A stretch of 64,000 nt of DNA from Lentilactobacillus laojiaonis (GTDB taxonomy: Bacteria > Bacillota > Bacilli > Lactobacillales > Lactobacillaceae): positions 992,001 to 1,056,000 of the forward strand of contig NZ_CP085278.1 in assembly GCF_020616595.1 (NCBI RefSeq). The letters run 5' to 3'. A program made the translations under genes and the position numbers. The notes under the pieces are model-generated. The model ran no database searches and had not been told where the DNA came from. It worked only from the letters and a program-made list of their open reading frames with translations. Positions 31,843 through 45,053 of this stretch are shown here, piece after piece (the first letter of the stretch is position 1; each line of letters starts with the position of its first letter).

Positions 31843-33351
31843 CTAAATCTGTTCTTTTCTAAAATCAATTAGTTCGTGACTAATTTCTTTAGTCTGTTCA
31901 TATATTTTGGCATATATACCATGCAACTGTTGGTATTTTTTAACATTTTCTGGATTAGGAACAAACACATTTTTATATTCAACAAATTTATCAGTACACT
32001 CATGAATGTCTTTAAACCAACCTAAGCCAACCGCAGCTAGCATGGCAGCCCCCATACCTGGTCCCTGCTCATTTTTTAAAGAAACCACTTTAGTATTAAA
32101 AATATCAGCCTGAATTTGTTGCCATACTTCACTTTTGGCTCCACCACCAATAGAGACTACGGTATCAAATTTAGCTCCATTTTTACGATAAATTTCCATA
32201 ATGTCTTCGAATGAAAATGTAATACCTTCTAAAACTGCTCTTACAAAATCTGGTTTTTGATGAATTCCATCAATCCCTACAAAACTCCCGCGAATGTTTG
32301 CATCCGCATATGGTGCTCTCTCACCAACGATATATGGTGAAAACATTAACCCATTAGCTCCTATAGTTGATTGTGTTGCACTATTAACAAAATCAGTAAA
32401 ATCTTCATCGTTAGCAAACGTTTTTTTAAACCAACTTAATGAGAAACCAGCGGCTAATGTCACTCCCATACTATAATAAGCATCTGGAACAGCATGTTCT
32501 TCAAATTGAAGAACTCCATCATAATTTGTACTAGAGCTATCTTCAAATTTTAAAACTACTCCAGAAGTACCGATACTTGATAAAACTTTATTAGAAGAAT
32601 CTATTCCGGCACCAACTGCTCCACAAGCATTATCTGCTCCACCAGCAAAAGTCTTAGTTGTGGTAGTTAGTCCTGAAAATTCTGCATAGCTGGGAGTAAT
32701 ATTTCCTGTAAAATCAATTGATTTGACTAGTTTTGGACATAAAGAAATGGGAATTTCAAATTTATCAAGTATTTCTTTACTCCAAGTATTTTTTTCAATA
32801 TCTAACATAACGGTTCCCGTAGCATCTGAATAATCCATTGCTAAAATTCCCGTCATTTTATATCTTAGATAATCTTTGGGTAATAGCATAGTTTTAGCTT
32901 TAGAAAAAATTTCAGGTTCATTTTCCTTTACCCATAAAAGCTTAGGTAACGTAAATCCTTCTAAAGGAACGTTATGAGTAATATCTATAAACCTTTTTCC
33001 CATAGCATCCATAATTTCTTTACATTGCTTAGTTGTTCTAGTATCGTTCCATAAAATTGCTGGTCTTAAAACCTTTCCAGCCTCGTCCAATAAAACTAAC
33101 CCATGCATTTGGCCAGAAAAGCTAATTCCTTCAATTTCATCTGGTTGGATATTATCATTTAAAATCAACTTAACAATTGCAGAGGTCGTTCCGTATACCC
33201 AGTCATCTGGATTTTGTTCAGCATAACCTGGATGAGGTTGCTTTAGATCATAACTGAAACTTTCTTGTGCAATAATTTTTCCATCAGGATTAACTGCAGA
33301 AACTTTTACAGAACTGGTTCCCAAATCAATCCCTAAAGCATATTTATTCAT
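31843..33351 (-). CDS. xylB: Xylulokinase
   Basis: XylB phosphorylates D-xylulose to xylulose 5-phosphate, which feeds the phosphoketolase or pentose phosphate route. The FGGY kinase motifs are seen: [12 protein letters not shown] at the start, [11 protein letters not shown] with the sugar-binding Met-His-Gly, and [16 protein letters not shown] near the ATP site. The start at 33351 (MNKYALGID, 502 residues) is chosen because AAGGAG lies seven bases before it; an ATG two codons earlier is too close to that site. It is transcribed from the xylA promoter, with a terminator-like hairpin between the genes. Confidence 0.97.
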   Translation of the reverse strand: MNKYALGIDLGTSSVKVSAVNPDGKIIAQESFSYDLKQPHPGYAEQNPDDWVYGTTSAIVKLILNDNIQPDEIEGISFSGQMHGLVLLDEAGKVLRPAILWNDTRTTKQCKEIMDAMGKRFIDITHNVPLEGFTLPKLLWVKENEPEIFSKAKTMLLPKDYLRYKMTGILAMDYSDATGTVMLDIEKNTWSKEILDKFEIPISLCPKLVKSIDFTGNITPSYAEFSGLTTTTKTFAGGADNACGAVGAGIDSSNKVLSSIGTSGVVLKFEDSSSTNYDGVLQFEEHAVPDAYYSMGVTLAAGFSLSWFKKTFANDEDFTDFVNSATQSTIGANGLMFSPYIVGERAPYADANIRGSFVGIDGIHQKPDFVRAVLEGITFSFEDIMEIYRKNGAKFDTVVSIGGGAKSEVWQQIQADIFNTKVVSLKNEQGPGMGAAMLAAVGLGWFKDIHECTDKFVEYKNVFVPNPENVKKYQQLHGIYAKIYEQTKEISHELIDFRKEQI

Positions 33352-33367
33352 TGTCATTCTCCTTAAT

Positions 33368-33406
33368 AAAAAAGTGATTAGCCCATTTAATGAACCAATC
33401 ACTTTT
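33368..33406 (-). terminator. Terminator-like hairpin between xylA and xylB
   Basis: AAAAGTGATT (33370-33379) pairs with AATCACTTTT (33397-33406), and the intervening bases extend the stem with G-U pairs. On the minus strand it is followed by T6, ten bases before the xylB ribosome binding site. It probably makes xylB less expressed than xylA or protects the xylA transcript 3' end. Confidence 0.6.
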
Positions 33407-33421
33407 ATTGATTAATAATTT

Positions 33422-34771
33422 TTAGTTATTACCTAAAGTATTAACAATATAATGGTTAATTGTATCTTTTATTTGTTCCAAATGGTCTGAATGAGTAGCA
33501 GAAATTAATTCTGATTGTGGAGTATCAATAATATATTCATTTAAACTATTAAAATCTTCTTTACCTGCTTCAATTGAAGCACCAATTCCTTCATCCCATG
33601 ATGAATAACGTTTTGAAACGATATCTTTTAAGTATCCATCTTGTTGAAGCTTATCAGCAACTCTTAAACCAGCTGCAAAGCTATCCATACCAACAATATG
33701 TCCGTAGAATAAGTCTTCTGGTTCAAATGAAGTTCTTCTTGGTTTAGAATCAAAGTTTAAACCACCTTTAGGTCCAATACTTCCGTTTTCTAACACTTCA
33801 TACATTACAGCAGTAGTTTCATATAAGTTTGAAGGATATTCATCAATATCCCAACCAATTAACTTATCTCCTTGGTTAGCATCTAATGAACCAAGTAAGC
33901 CAGCATCTCGAGCAACTCGTACTTCGTGTTGGTAAGTATGACCTGCTAAATTAGCATGGTTTCCTTCAAGATTAAGCTTAAAGTCTTTATCTAAATCATA
34001 CTCTTTCATGAATTCAATTGTTGTAGCGGCATCAAAGTCGTATTGGTGAGTAGTTGGTTCTTTAGGTTTTGGTTCTAATAACATTTGTCCTTCATAGCCA
34101 ATCTTATTAGCATAATCTTTAGCCATATGGAAGAATTTAGCAAGATGTTCTTGTTCTCTCTTCATATCCGTATTCCAAAGTGATTCATATCCTTCTCTAC
34201 CACCCCAGAATACATAATTTTCAGAACCAACTTGTTTAGCGATATCCAAACTATTTTTAATTTGTGCAGCTGAATATGCAAATATGTCAGCAAATGGAGC
34301 ACTGGCACCACCAGAAACAAATCTTGGATTTGTAAATAAGCTTGATGTATTCCAAAGAACTTTCATTCCAGTATCTTTTTGATTTTTAACAATTTTATCA
34401 ACGACTTTTTGTAGATTTGCGTTAGTCTCACGCAAAGTATTTCCTTCAGGTGCAAGATCACGATCGTGGAATGCAAAGAATTGAACCCCTAGTTTTTGAT
34501 AAAATTCAAAAGCATAGTCAACTTTTGCTAATGCTAAATCCATTGGATCAGTTATTTTATCATATGGTCGTTGTGCAGTTCCATCCCCAAATGGATCAAC
34601 AAGACGTTGGTCAAAAGTATGCCAATAAGCAACTGAGTAACGTAACCAATCTTTCATCTTTTTACCAGCAATTACTTCTTCTGGATTATAGTAATGAAAT
34701 CCTAATCCAGAATTAACATCAGAATTTCCAACATATTCAATTTTTGATATACCTTTCCATAAATCACTCAT
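33422..34771 (-). CDS. xylA: Xylose isomerase
   Basis: XylA converts D-xylose to D-xylulose using divalent metal. Family residues are visible: the catalytic His in FAFHDRD, the metal site in [29 protein letters not shown] and the late GWDIDEYP. The start at 34771 ([10 protein letters not shown], 449 residues) follows GGAGG; earlier in-frame codons overlap that site. Its promoter at 34828-34856 overlaps a cre site, and a XylR operator covers the transcript start. It is the first gene of the xylAB unit. Confidence 0.97.
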   Translation of the reverse strand: MSDLWKGISKIEYVGNSDVNSGLGFHYYNPEEVIAGKKMKDWLRYSVAYWHTFDQRLVDPFGDGTAQRPYDKITDPMDLALAKVDYAFEFYQKLGVQFFAFHDRDLAPEGNTLRETNANLQKVVDKIVKNQKDTGMKVLWNTSSLFTNPRFVSGGASAPFADIFAYSAAQIKNSLDIAKQVGSENYVFWGGREGYESLWNTDMKREQEHLAKFFHMAKDYANKIGYEGQMLLEPKPKEPTTHQYDFDAATTIEFMKEYDLDKDFKLNLEGNHANLAGHTYQHEVRVARDAGLLGSLDANQGDKLIGWDIDEYPSNLYETTAVMYEVLENGSIGPKGGLNFDSKPRRTSFEPEDLFYGHIVGMDSFAAGLRVADKLQQDGYLKDIVSKRYSSWDEGIGASIEAGKEDFNSLNEYIIDTPQSELISATHSDHLEQIKDTINHYIVNTLGNN

Positions 34772-34794
34772 AATAATAAATCCTCCCATAAACA

Positions 34795-34819
34795 TTAGTT
34801 TGTATTAACAACCAACTTA
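34795..34819 (-). promoter_or_regulatory. Candidate XylR operator, xylA side
   Basis: TTAGTTTGTATTAACAACCA (34795-34814) begins an imperfect inverted repeat running to 34819. It shares TTTGTATTAACAACC with the operator-like sequence beside xylT. It resembles the xyl operators bound by ROK-family XylR proteins, and it lies just downstream of the predicted xylA transcript start, a repressor position. Confidence 0.7.
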
Positions 34820-34827
34820 CGAATATG

Positions 34828-34856
34828 AGTATAAGCCACAAAAATATTTTTTGCAA
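34828..34856 (-). promoter_or_regulatory. xylA promoter
   Basis: TTGCAA (34856-34851), a 17-base spacer and TATACT (34833-34828) on the minus strand form the promoter. The -35 lies inside a cre-like sequence. Confidence 0.75.
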
Positions 34857-34865
34857 GCGCTTTTA
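34851..34865. promoter_or_regulatory. cre site 1 (CcpA operator), xylA side
   Basis: TTGCAAGCGCTTTTA matches the CcpA consensus WTGNAANCGNWNNCA with one mismatch. It overlaps the xylA -35, so catabolite repression by CcpA is inferred. Confidence 0.75.
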
Positions 34866-34903
34866 TTATTTTTTATTTATATACCTATAATTAATGTTTT
34901 TTA

Positions 34904-34918
34904 ATGAAAGCGCTTGAA
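34904..34918. promoter_or_regulatory. cre site 2 (CcpA operator), xylT side
   Basis: ATGAAAGCGCTTGAA matches the CcpA consensus with one mismatch and overlaps the xylT -35. Confidence 0.75.
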
Positions 34919-34942
34919 ATATTATTTTTTCAATGTTATATT
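34914..34942 (+). promoter_or_regulatory. xylT promoter
   Basis: TTGAAA (34914-34919), a 17-base spacer and TATATT (34937-34942) form the promoter facing xylT. Confidence 0.75.
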
Positions 34943-34945
34943 GTT

Positions 34946-34968
34946 TTTGTATTTAACAACCTTACTTA
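34946..34968 (+). promoter_or_regulatory. Candidate XylR operator, xylT side
   Basis: TTTGTATTTAACAACC followed by TTACTTA repeats the xylA-side operator-like sequence with one extra base. It lies just after the xylT -10. Like the other copy it is positioned to block early transcription. Confidence 0.7.
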
Positions 34969-34998
34969 TAATTTTTATCTATAAATAAGGGGAAGAAC

Positions 34999-36372
34999 AT
35001 GGAAACTTCAATTTCAAATAATAAAAAACATCATATTTCTGCTGGTTTTGTTTACTTTTTTGGTGCTTTAGGTGGATTGCTGTTTGGATATGATACCGGA
35101 GTTATATCCGGAGCAATTTTATTTATTCAAAAACAACTTCATTTAGATTCATGGCAACAAGGTTGGGTAGTTTCTGCTGTATTATTAGGGGCCATTATTG
35201 GTGCAGCAGTTATTGGACCAATGTCTGATAAATATGGTAGAAAAAAGTTAGTGTTATTATCATCAATTATCTTTTTTGTTGGTGCACTAGGTTCTGCTTT
35301 TTCTCCAGAATTTTGGTCTTTAATTATTTTCAGAGTAATATTGGGAATGGGTGTTGGCGCTTCGTCTGCCCTAGTTCCAACTTACTTGGCAGAACTATTA
35401 CCTGCAGATAAACGTGGTGCGATGTCTAGTCTATTCCAATTAATGGTTATGACTGGAATTTTACTTGCTTATATTACAAACTATTTATTTTCTGGAATTT
35501 ATACTGGTTGGCGTTGGATGCTTGGTTTTGCTGCCTTACCCGCTATCTTATTATTTTTAGGTGCACTAATTCTTCCAGAAAGTCCACGATTCTTAGCCAA
35601 ATCAGGTAATTCTGATGCTGCTAAAGAAGTTCTAGCAACTATGAATGGTAATAATATGAACGTAGTTAATAGCGAATTAGATAATATTAAACAACAGGCT
35701 AAGATTAAAAGTGGCGGATGGAAAGAACTATTTAGTAGTTTTGTTCACCCAGCATTAATTATTGGTATTGGTTTAGCAATTTTTCAACAAGTAATGGGAT
35801 GTAATACTGTTTTATACTATGCACCTACTATATTTACAGATGTTGGTTTCGGAGTTTCTGCCGCATTGATTGCCCATATTGGAATTGGAATATTTAATGT
35901 TATTGTAACTGCTGTGGCAGTTATGATTATGGATAAAATTGATAGAAGAAAAATGCTCATGGGTGGATCAATCGGTATGGGAATTTCTCTATTAATTATG
36001 AGTATATCTATGCATTTTTCAAATGGTAGTAGTTTTGCTGCATGGATTTGTGTACTTGCCTTAACAATTTATATTGCATTTTTCTCTGCAACTTGGGGAC
36101 CAGTTATGTGGGTAATGATTGGTGAAGTATTCCCACTAAGTATTAGAGGTTTAGGTAATTCATTTGCTAGTGTTATTAACTGGAGTGCTAATATGATCGT
36201 CTCTCTAACATTCCCTCCTCTATTAAATTTATTTGGTACGGGTAGCTTATTTATTGGTTACGCAGTGTTATGTTTCCTATCCATTTGGTTTGTTAAGACT
36301 AAAGTTTTTGAAACTAGAAATAAATCGTTAGAAGAGATTGAAAATACTCTACGTGAAAAATCAAACGTATAA
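34999..36372 (+). CDS. xylT: D-xylose:proton symporter (MFS sugar porter)
   Basis: The 457-residue protein has about 12 membrane segments and sugar-porter signatures: GGLLFGYDTGVISGA in segment 1, DKYGRKKLVL after segment 2, PESPRFL at the central loop, and QQVMGCNTVLYYAPTIF in segment 7. It imports xylose with protons and matches the XylE/XylT branch by context. GGGGAAG precedes the ATG. It is divergent from xylAB, with matching cre and XylR sites, so transport and metabolism are co-induced. The QQ-x-x-G-x-N signature has Cys where Ile is usual. Confidence 0.93.
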   Translation: METSISNNKKHHISAGFVYFFGALGGLLFGYDTGVISGAILFIQKQLHLDSWQQGWVVSAVLLGAIIGAAVIGPMSDKYGRKKLVLLSSIIFFVGALGSAFSPEFWSLIIFRVILGMGVGASSALVPTYLAELLPADKRGAMSSLFQLMVMTGILLAYITNYLFSGIYTGWRWMLGFAALPAILLFLGALILPESPRFLAKSGNSDAAKEVLATMNGNNMNVVNSELDNIKQQAKIKSGGWKELFSSFVHPALIIGIGLAIFQQVMGCNTVLYYAPTIFTDVGFGVSAALIAHIGIGIFNVIVTAVAVMIMDKIDRRKMLMGGSIGMGISLLIMSISMHFSNGSSFAAWICVLALTIYIAFFSATWGPVMWVMIGEVFPLSIRGLGNSFASVINWSANMIVSLTFPPLLNLFGTGSLFIGYAVLCFLSIWFVKTKVFETRNKSLEEIENTLREKSNV

Positions 36373-36373
36373 T

Positions 36374-36403
36374 AAAAAGGACTGATATCTATCAGTCCTT
36401 TTT
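36374..36403. terminator. Bidirectional terminator between xylT and xylR
   Basis: A perfect 13-bp stem (AAAAAGGACTGAT, 36374-36386, with 36391-36403) has a four-base loop and T5 on either strand. The xylR stop codon lies inside it. Confidence 0.92.
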
Positions 36404-37558
36404 ATTTGAAAAATTTAATTCATATCCTTGTAAATTTAATACACTATGTGTAATTAAGGAACATGCTCCCAATAATGTTGCTTTAACTGAATTGTTAATT
36501 AGATAAATGTGAGCATCGAAGTTATTGCTAAAATTACTTATTCTGTGATTAATTTTTGTTAGGATTTCAGGTATTTGTTCAATCAGTGGTGAGCTAATAA
36601 ATATTGATTGAGGGTTAAAACTTTTACTTAAGTTGTAAATATTTAATGACATAATATTTATAAATTGAGTAATATTTTCGATAACAATTTTATTATTATC
36701 ATTATATAATTTAACAATTTCATTTCTATCTAATGATTTACCAATTTTTTGTTCGATAAGTGTAATTATTGCATCTTCTGAACATACATCCTCAATTTTA
36801 GTTACTTTCCCATTTGGTAATACGGTTAGACTATTACCAATTTCACCAGATTCACCGGTTGATCCACGAAATACTTTCTTATCTATGATAATTCCTGCGC
36901 CAATTCCCTTATGTATACTTATTGTGATTGAATTATTTGTATCCATTTCATGCTCAAAGTCTCGTTCATAAACTGCTGTTAAATTTGATTCATTATCAAT
37001 AACAAAAATCACGTTAGGATATTTTGTTTGAAAATAATCATTTAAGTCAACATTATCTAGATTTAAAAATGGTGAAGATATAATTTGATTATTACTAACA
37101 ACTCCATGATAAGAAATAGCTATCCCTAATAATCCATTTTCAGATGAAATAAAATTTTCTAAGTTATTAATAATATTATCAATTAATTTTAATATTTCAT
37201 GTATATTATTATTTATCATAATACTTTCATGTTTTATGATTTCACCATCTAAATAATTAACCATATAATGTAAATTATTATATGCTATATCAAAACTTAT
37301 TGTATAACCATTTCTACCATTTATGCTAACTAGGGTTGGCTTTCTACCACCATTTGTTGAAGATTCTCCATCTCCACCTTCCCTAATAATTCTGGTTTTA
37401 ATTAAATCGTTATATATTGATGAAACTGTTGATTTATTTAATGATAAATCCCTAGCAACTTGTGCTCTAGTAGTTACTCCAGAGTTAAATATGTCCTGCA
37501 ATATTAATTTACCATTATTTTGCCTTAATAAATTATTGGTATGTAAATATCCATTCAT
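36392..37558 (-). CDS. xylR: Xylose operon repressor XylR (ROK family)
   Basis: XylR represses xylose genes until xylose binds. The N-terminal winged helix (TTRAQVARDLSLNKSTVSSIYNDLI, about residues 29-53) precedes a ROK sugar-binding domain (ITISIHKGIGAGIIIDKKVFRGSTGESGEIGN). The ROK zinc site expected after this is reduced: only one Cys (DVCSED) remains, as in other XylR proteins. At 388 residues it is full length. It is convergent with xylT, downstream of the rRNA operon. The two repeated operators at 34.8-34.97 kb are its likely targets. Confidence 0.92.
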   Translation of the reverse strand: MNGYLHTNNLLRQNNGKLILQDIFNSGVTTRAQVARDLSLNKSTVSSIYNDLIKTRIIREGGDGESSTNGGRKPTLVSINGRNGYTISFDIAYNNLHYMVNYLDGEIIKHESIMINNNIHEILKLIDNIINNLENFISSENGLLGIAISYHGVVSNNQIISSPFLNLDNVDLNDYFQTKYPNVIFVIDNESNLTAVYERDFEHEMDTNNSITISIHKGIGAGIIIDKKVFRGSTGESGEIGNSLTVLPNGKVTKIEDVCSEDAIITLIEQKIGKSLDRNEIVKLYNDNNKIVIENITQFINIMSLNIYNLSKSFNPQSIFISSPLIEQIPEILTKINHRISNFSNNFDAHIYLINNSVKATLLGACSLITHSVLNLQGYELNFSNKKD

Positions 37559-37588
37559 TTTATTCTCCCAAAAGTTAAAATTATTTCA

Positions 37589-37617
37589 ATTATAAACAAA
37601 AAAGGACTTGCTAGCAA
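37589..37617 (-). promoter_or_regulatory. xylR promoter, overlapping the rRNA terminator
   Basis: TTGCTA (37617-37612), a 17-base spacer and TATAAT (37594-37589) lead into a GGGAG site before the xylR ATG. The -35 is part of the loop-side stem of the rRNA operon terminator. Confidence 0.6.
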
Positions 37618-37636
37618 TGCTAACAAGTCCTTTTTT
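37598..37636 (-). terminator. Terminator of the rRNA operon
   Basis: AAAGGACTTG (37601-37610) and CAAGTCCTTT pair, and inner TAGC/GCTA pairs extend the stem, just after 5S rRNA. A T6 tail follows on the minus strand. Confidence 0.9.
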
Positions 37637-37643
37637 ATGATTG

Positions 37644-37760
37644 GCATGGCAACTTCCTACCCTCGCAGGGGGCGATCCCCCAACTACTATCGGCGTTCAG
37701 AAGCTTAACTACTGTGTTCGGCATGGGAACAGGTGTATCCTTCTGGCTATCGCCACCACA
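37644..37760 (-). rRNA. rrf: 5S ribosomal RNA
   Basis: The minus strand reads TGTGGTGGCGATAGCCAGAA at the 5' end, CCCATGCCGAACACAG in the conserved loop and closes with GTTGCCATGC, about 117 bases. Helix I ends pair with several G-U pairs. Ends are estimated from pairing. Confidence 0.96.
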
Positions 37761-37842
37761 CTATATATCTAGAAAGAACTTCGTTCTCTCAAAACTAGCT
37801 AATATTAATTTTTCCGCATTGAGAACACCAAATCAACTCTAT

Positions 37843-40761
<2,919 letters not shown>

Positions 40762-40924
40762 CTCACAACCTACGGTTGTGCATTAGTTATTGAGTATTTG
40801 CGATTTTTTCTTGTTAAAAACTCAAAATTACGCGGTGTTCTCGGTTTAATTATATTTATTATAATTACTACAGAAAAATTAATATTATCTAGTTTTCAAA
40901 GAACCAAGTTTGGCTTTACGCCAA

Positions 40925-40997
40925 TGGAGAATAGCGGGATCGAACCGCTGACCCCCTGCTTGCAAAGCAGGTGCTCTCCCAGCTGAGCTAATTCCCC
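40925..40997 (-). tRNA. tRNA-Ala (anticodon UGC)
   Basis: A 73-base cloverleaf: acceptor GGGGAAT pairs with ATTCTCC, the anticodon loop TTTGCAA gives UGC, and the T-arm contains GGTTCGATCCC. It lies in the 16S-23S spacer next to tRNA-Ile. A boxA-like TTCTTTGAAAACT lies downstream of it, before 23S. Confidence 0.97.
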
Positions 40998-41024
40998 AAG
41001 TTACTGCCGGCCTATGGTCGGTGA

Positions 41025-41098
<74 letters not shown>

Positions 41099-41180
41099 AT
41101 AAGTGTAACTCACTTATTTGTATGAGAGTAGACCTCTCAAAACTAAACAAAGTTTCGATTAATGTGCAGGCTTCCTTTAT

Positions 41181-42758
<1,578 letters not shown>

Positions 42759-42971
42759 TAAAAATGATTAAGCTTGTAAGCTCATTTTGTTGTTCTATTT
42801 ACTAGCGAATTGACTTCGCAAATGTTTTGGTCATAAACCGAAATGATTTATGACGCCCTGCACATTTGTTTAATCGAAACTTTGTTCAGTTTTCAAAGAT
42901 CTACTGTTTCAAAATTAATTGGTATATTTAATTTTGAAGTTCGTTTGCTTTTCTCTCAAGCAACATAAATT

Positions 42972-43000
42972 ATTATATATCATGTATTTTAGAAAGTCAA
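42972..43000 (-). promoter_or_regulatory. rRNA operon promoter P3 (proximal)
   Basis: TTGACT (43000-42995), 17 bases, TATAAT (42977-42972) on the minus strand. The roughly 215 bases from here to 16S hold the leader with a boxA-like element. Confidence 0.85.
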
Positions 43001-43066
43001 CAACTTTTTAAAATTAATTTATTTAATAATTGGTATACATTTGCTTGCTCATCAGCAACAGGTAAT

Positions 43067-43095
43067 ATCTTACCAAAACTACTTGCTTGCGTCAA
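43067..43095 (-). promoter_or_regulatory. rRNA operon promoter P2
   Basis: TTGACG (43095-43090), 17 bases, TAAGAT (43072-43067) on the minus strand. It is weaker than the other two by consensus. Confidence 0.65.
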
Positions 43096-43140
43096 TAACT
43101 TTTTTAAATTTATTTTTCTCTCAAGTAAGAAGCATAATCT

Positions 43141-43169
43141 ATAATACAGGTCAGCAATTACCATGTCAA
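43141..43169 (-). promoter_or_regulatory. rRNA operon promoter P1 (distal)
   Basis: TTGACA (43169-43164), 17 bases, TATTAT (43146-43141) on the minus strand, immediately after the tyrS terminator. Confidence 0.8.
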
Positions 43170-43172
43170 TAT

Positions 43173-43206
43173 AAAAATGGACAAGTTTTTAAACTTGTCC
43201 ATTTTT
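43173..43206 (-). terminator. Terminator of tyrS
   Basis: A perfect 16-bp stem (43173-43188 with 43191-43206, core ATGGACAAGTTT) ends in T5 on the minus strand. It separates tyrS from the rRNA promoters. Confidence 0.9.
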
Positions 43207-43207
43207 A

Positions 43208-44464
43208 TTATTTTATATTTACTAAGAAATACTTTTTCTTACCTTTTCGCACAATTACAAATTTACCATCAAACATTGAAGAAGGATCTACCATAGCTTC
43301 AATATCAGTCACTTTTTCACCATTTATTCTAACTGCCCCATTAGAAACATCTTCTCTAGCCTGTCTTCTAGATGGTTCAATACTAGTCTCATCGACCAAC
43401 CATTCAATAATATTCATTGATTTATTTTCTGCTTCGGCGGTAGGCATATTTTTAAACCCTTGTTCAATTTCACTAGTTGTTAAATCAGCTACGTCGCCAC
43501 TAAACAATGCCGCAGTAATATGTTCTGCTTCAGCAACTGCTTGTTCTCCATGAACAAACTTAGTTACTTCTTGGGCCAAACGACGTTGTGCTTCACGTTT
43601 TTCTGGTTGAGTTTTAACCTTTTCTTCTAAATCATCAATTTCATCTTGTGTTAAGAAGGTAAAATATTTTAGATATTTAATTACATCGCGATCGTCTTGA
43701 TTAATCCAAAATTGGTAGAATTCGTAAGGAGTAGTTTTTTCAGGGTCTAACCATACGGCTCCACCGGCTGTTTTACCAAATTTAGTACCATCAGCTTTTA
43801 ACATTAATGGAATAGTTAAACCATATACCCCGGCATTAGGTCCTTCAATACGATGAATTAAATCAATACCGGCAGTAATATTTCCCCATTGATCAGCTCC
43901 ACCAAGTTGAACTTGGACATCATTTTCTTGATATAAATGAAGAAAATCAATTGATTGTAAAATTTGGTAAGTAAACTCAGTAAATGAGATTCCACTTTCC
44001 AATCGACTAGATACTACTTCTTTATTCAACATAGTATTAACACTAAATAATTTACCGTAGTCTCTTAAAAAGTCTAATAATGATAATTTTGATAACCAAT
44101 CATAATTATTTACAATTTGGAAATTACCATCTTTACCAAATAAACTCTCCATTTGTTTAGTCAATGCTTGTTCATTATGGTGTACTTGATCCATTGTTTG
44201 TAAAACTCGTTCTGATTTTTTACCACTTGGATCACCAATTGAACCAGTTCCACCACCAATGACAATAACTGGTTTATGTCCAGCTAATTGAAATCTTTTT
44301 AAAATCATAAACGGAATTAAGTGACCGATATGCATACTGTCACCAGTTGGATCAATTCCGGCGTAAATTCCAACTGCTTTATCATTAACTAATTCATATA
44401 AAGCATCGTGGTCAGTTTCTTGGTTAATGGCACCACGCCATTGTAAATCATCAATAATGTTCAT
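43208..44464 (-). CDS. tyrS: Tyrosyl-tRNA synthetase
   Basis: TyrS charges tRNA-Tyr. The HIGH-like motif is DSMHIGHLIPFMILKRF and the KMSKS-like motif is KFGKTAGG; an S4-type RNA-binding domain forms the C-terminus (EPSRRQAREDVSNGAVRING). The length, 418 residues, is that of the bacterial TyrRS-S type. AGGAGG precedes the ATG at 44464. A T-box leader with a UAC specifier controls it. Confidence 0.97.
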   Translation of the reverse strand: MNIIDDLQWRGAINQETDHDALYELVNDKAVGIYAGIDPTGDSMHIGHLIPFMILKRFQLAGHKPVIVIGGGTGSIGDPSGKKSERVLQTMDQVHHNEQALTKQMESLFGKDGNFQIVNNYDWLSKLSLLDFLRDYGKLFSVNTMLNKEVVSSRLESGISFTEFTYQILQSIDFLHLYQENDVQVQLGGADQWGNITAGIDLIHRIEGPNAGVYGLTIPLMLKADGTKFGKTAGGAVWLDPEKTTPYEFYQFWINQDDRDVIKYLKYFTFLTQDEIDDLEEKVKTQPEKREAQRRLAQEVTKFVHGEQAVAEAEHITAALFSGDVADLTTSEIEQGFKNMPTAEAENKSMNIIEWLVDETSIEPSRRQAREDVSNGAVRINGEKVTDIEAMVDPSSMFDGKFVIVRKGKKKYFLVNIK

Positions 44465-44479
44465 GATATTCCTCCTAAA

Positions 44480-44700
44480 TAAAAAGTCCCCAGCAAAATT
44501 AATTGCTAGGGACGAAATTTCCGCGTTACCACCCGAATTGTCATCTAAAATTCAATGACCATCTCAATACATCTATAACGTGATGACCCGTTATTAAGCT
44601 CCATAGATGTAATTCACAAATCCACTTTGTTTAGCTTTCAGCTCCGCTAAATTTCTAATGTCCAATGAATTTACTACTCAGGCTATGTCATCGCTTTATC
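44480..44700 (-). ncRNA. T-box leader of tyrS, UAC (Tyr) specifier
   Basis: The T-box sequence GGTGGTAACGCGG (44533-44521) is followed by a terminator (GTCCCTAGCAA with TTGCTGGGGAC, 44513-44486) and a T-run. Stem I has GAGTAGTA on the 5' side and GTGAATTACATC on the 3' side, placing UAC (44611-44609) at the specifier position. Leader length, about 220 bases, is usual. Confidence 0.93.
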
Positions 44701-44706
44701 ACCATA

Positions 44707-44735
44707 ATATTAATGTAGTCACTCACTAATGTCAA
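44707..44735 (-). promoter_or_regulatory. tyrS promoter
   Basis: TTGACA (44735-44730), 17 bases, TAATAT (44712-44707) on the minus strand, directly upstream of the T-box leader. Confidence 0.82.
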
Positions 44736-44814
44736 TTAGATTATTGAGCTTATTAATTGAATAATAAATTTTTTCTTCTACTATAAGGACATAAACTAAT
44801 TAGGGGTGATTTTA

Positions 44815-45027
44815 ATGTTACAAATTAATTTTCAAGATACTACTGGAAAGCAAGGCACCATTTCCTATAAGTCAGCTGATGATTTCATAGCTAACCAACA
44901 ACTAGAAGTTCCTGATTTAGAAGACTATTATAAGGTTCTAAGTGTTACTTTAGATAATCAACCCATTCAATTAAATGATGCAACCGTTTATGGATTATAT
45001 AATTATTTAGAAAATGCAAAAAAGTGA
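44815..45027 (+). CDS. DUF4649 family small protein
   Basis: This 70-residue protein (MLQINFQDTTGKQGTISYKS...) matches DUF4649, a family of short cytoplasmic proteins in Lactobacillales with no known role. The start is ATG 44815 because GGGGTG lies six bases before it; an upstream GTG overlaps that site. No motif beyond a conserved hydrophobic pattern is visible. The gene stands alone between tyrS and a convergent MerR gene. Confidence 0.75.
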   Translation: MLQINFQDTTGKQGTISYKSADDFIANQQLEVPDLEDYYKVLSVTLDNQPIQLNDATVYGLYNYLENAKK

Positions 45028-45053
45028 TTGCCACCAGAGGTAATCACTTTTCT
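45020..45053. terminator. Bidirectional terminator between the DUF4649 and merR genes
   Basis: AAAGTGATTGCC pairs with GGTAATCACTTT (one G-T pair) across a short loop. The stop codons of both convergent genes lie within it. Confidence 0.82.

Noticed and set aside
43041-43553. 170-codon plus-strand frame antisense to tyrS
   Set aside because: It spans the rRNA promoters and the tyrS terminator and reads the reverse strand of tyrS; no ribosome site or family match.
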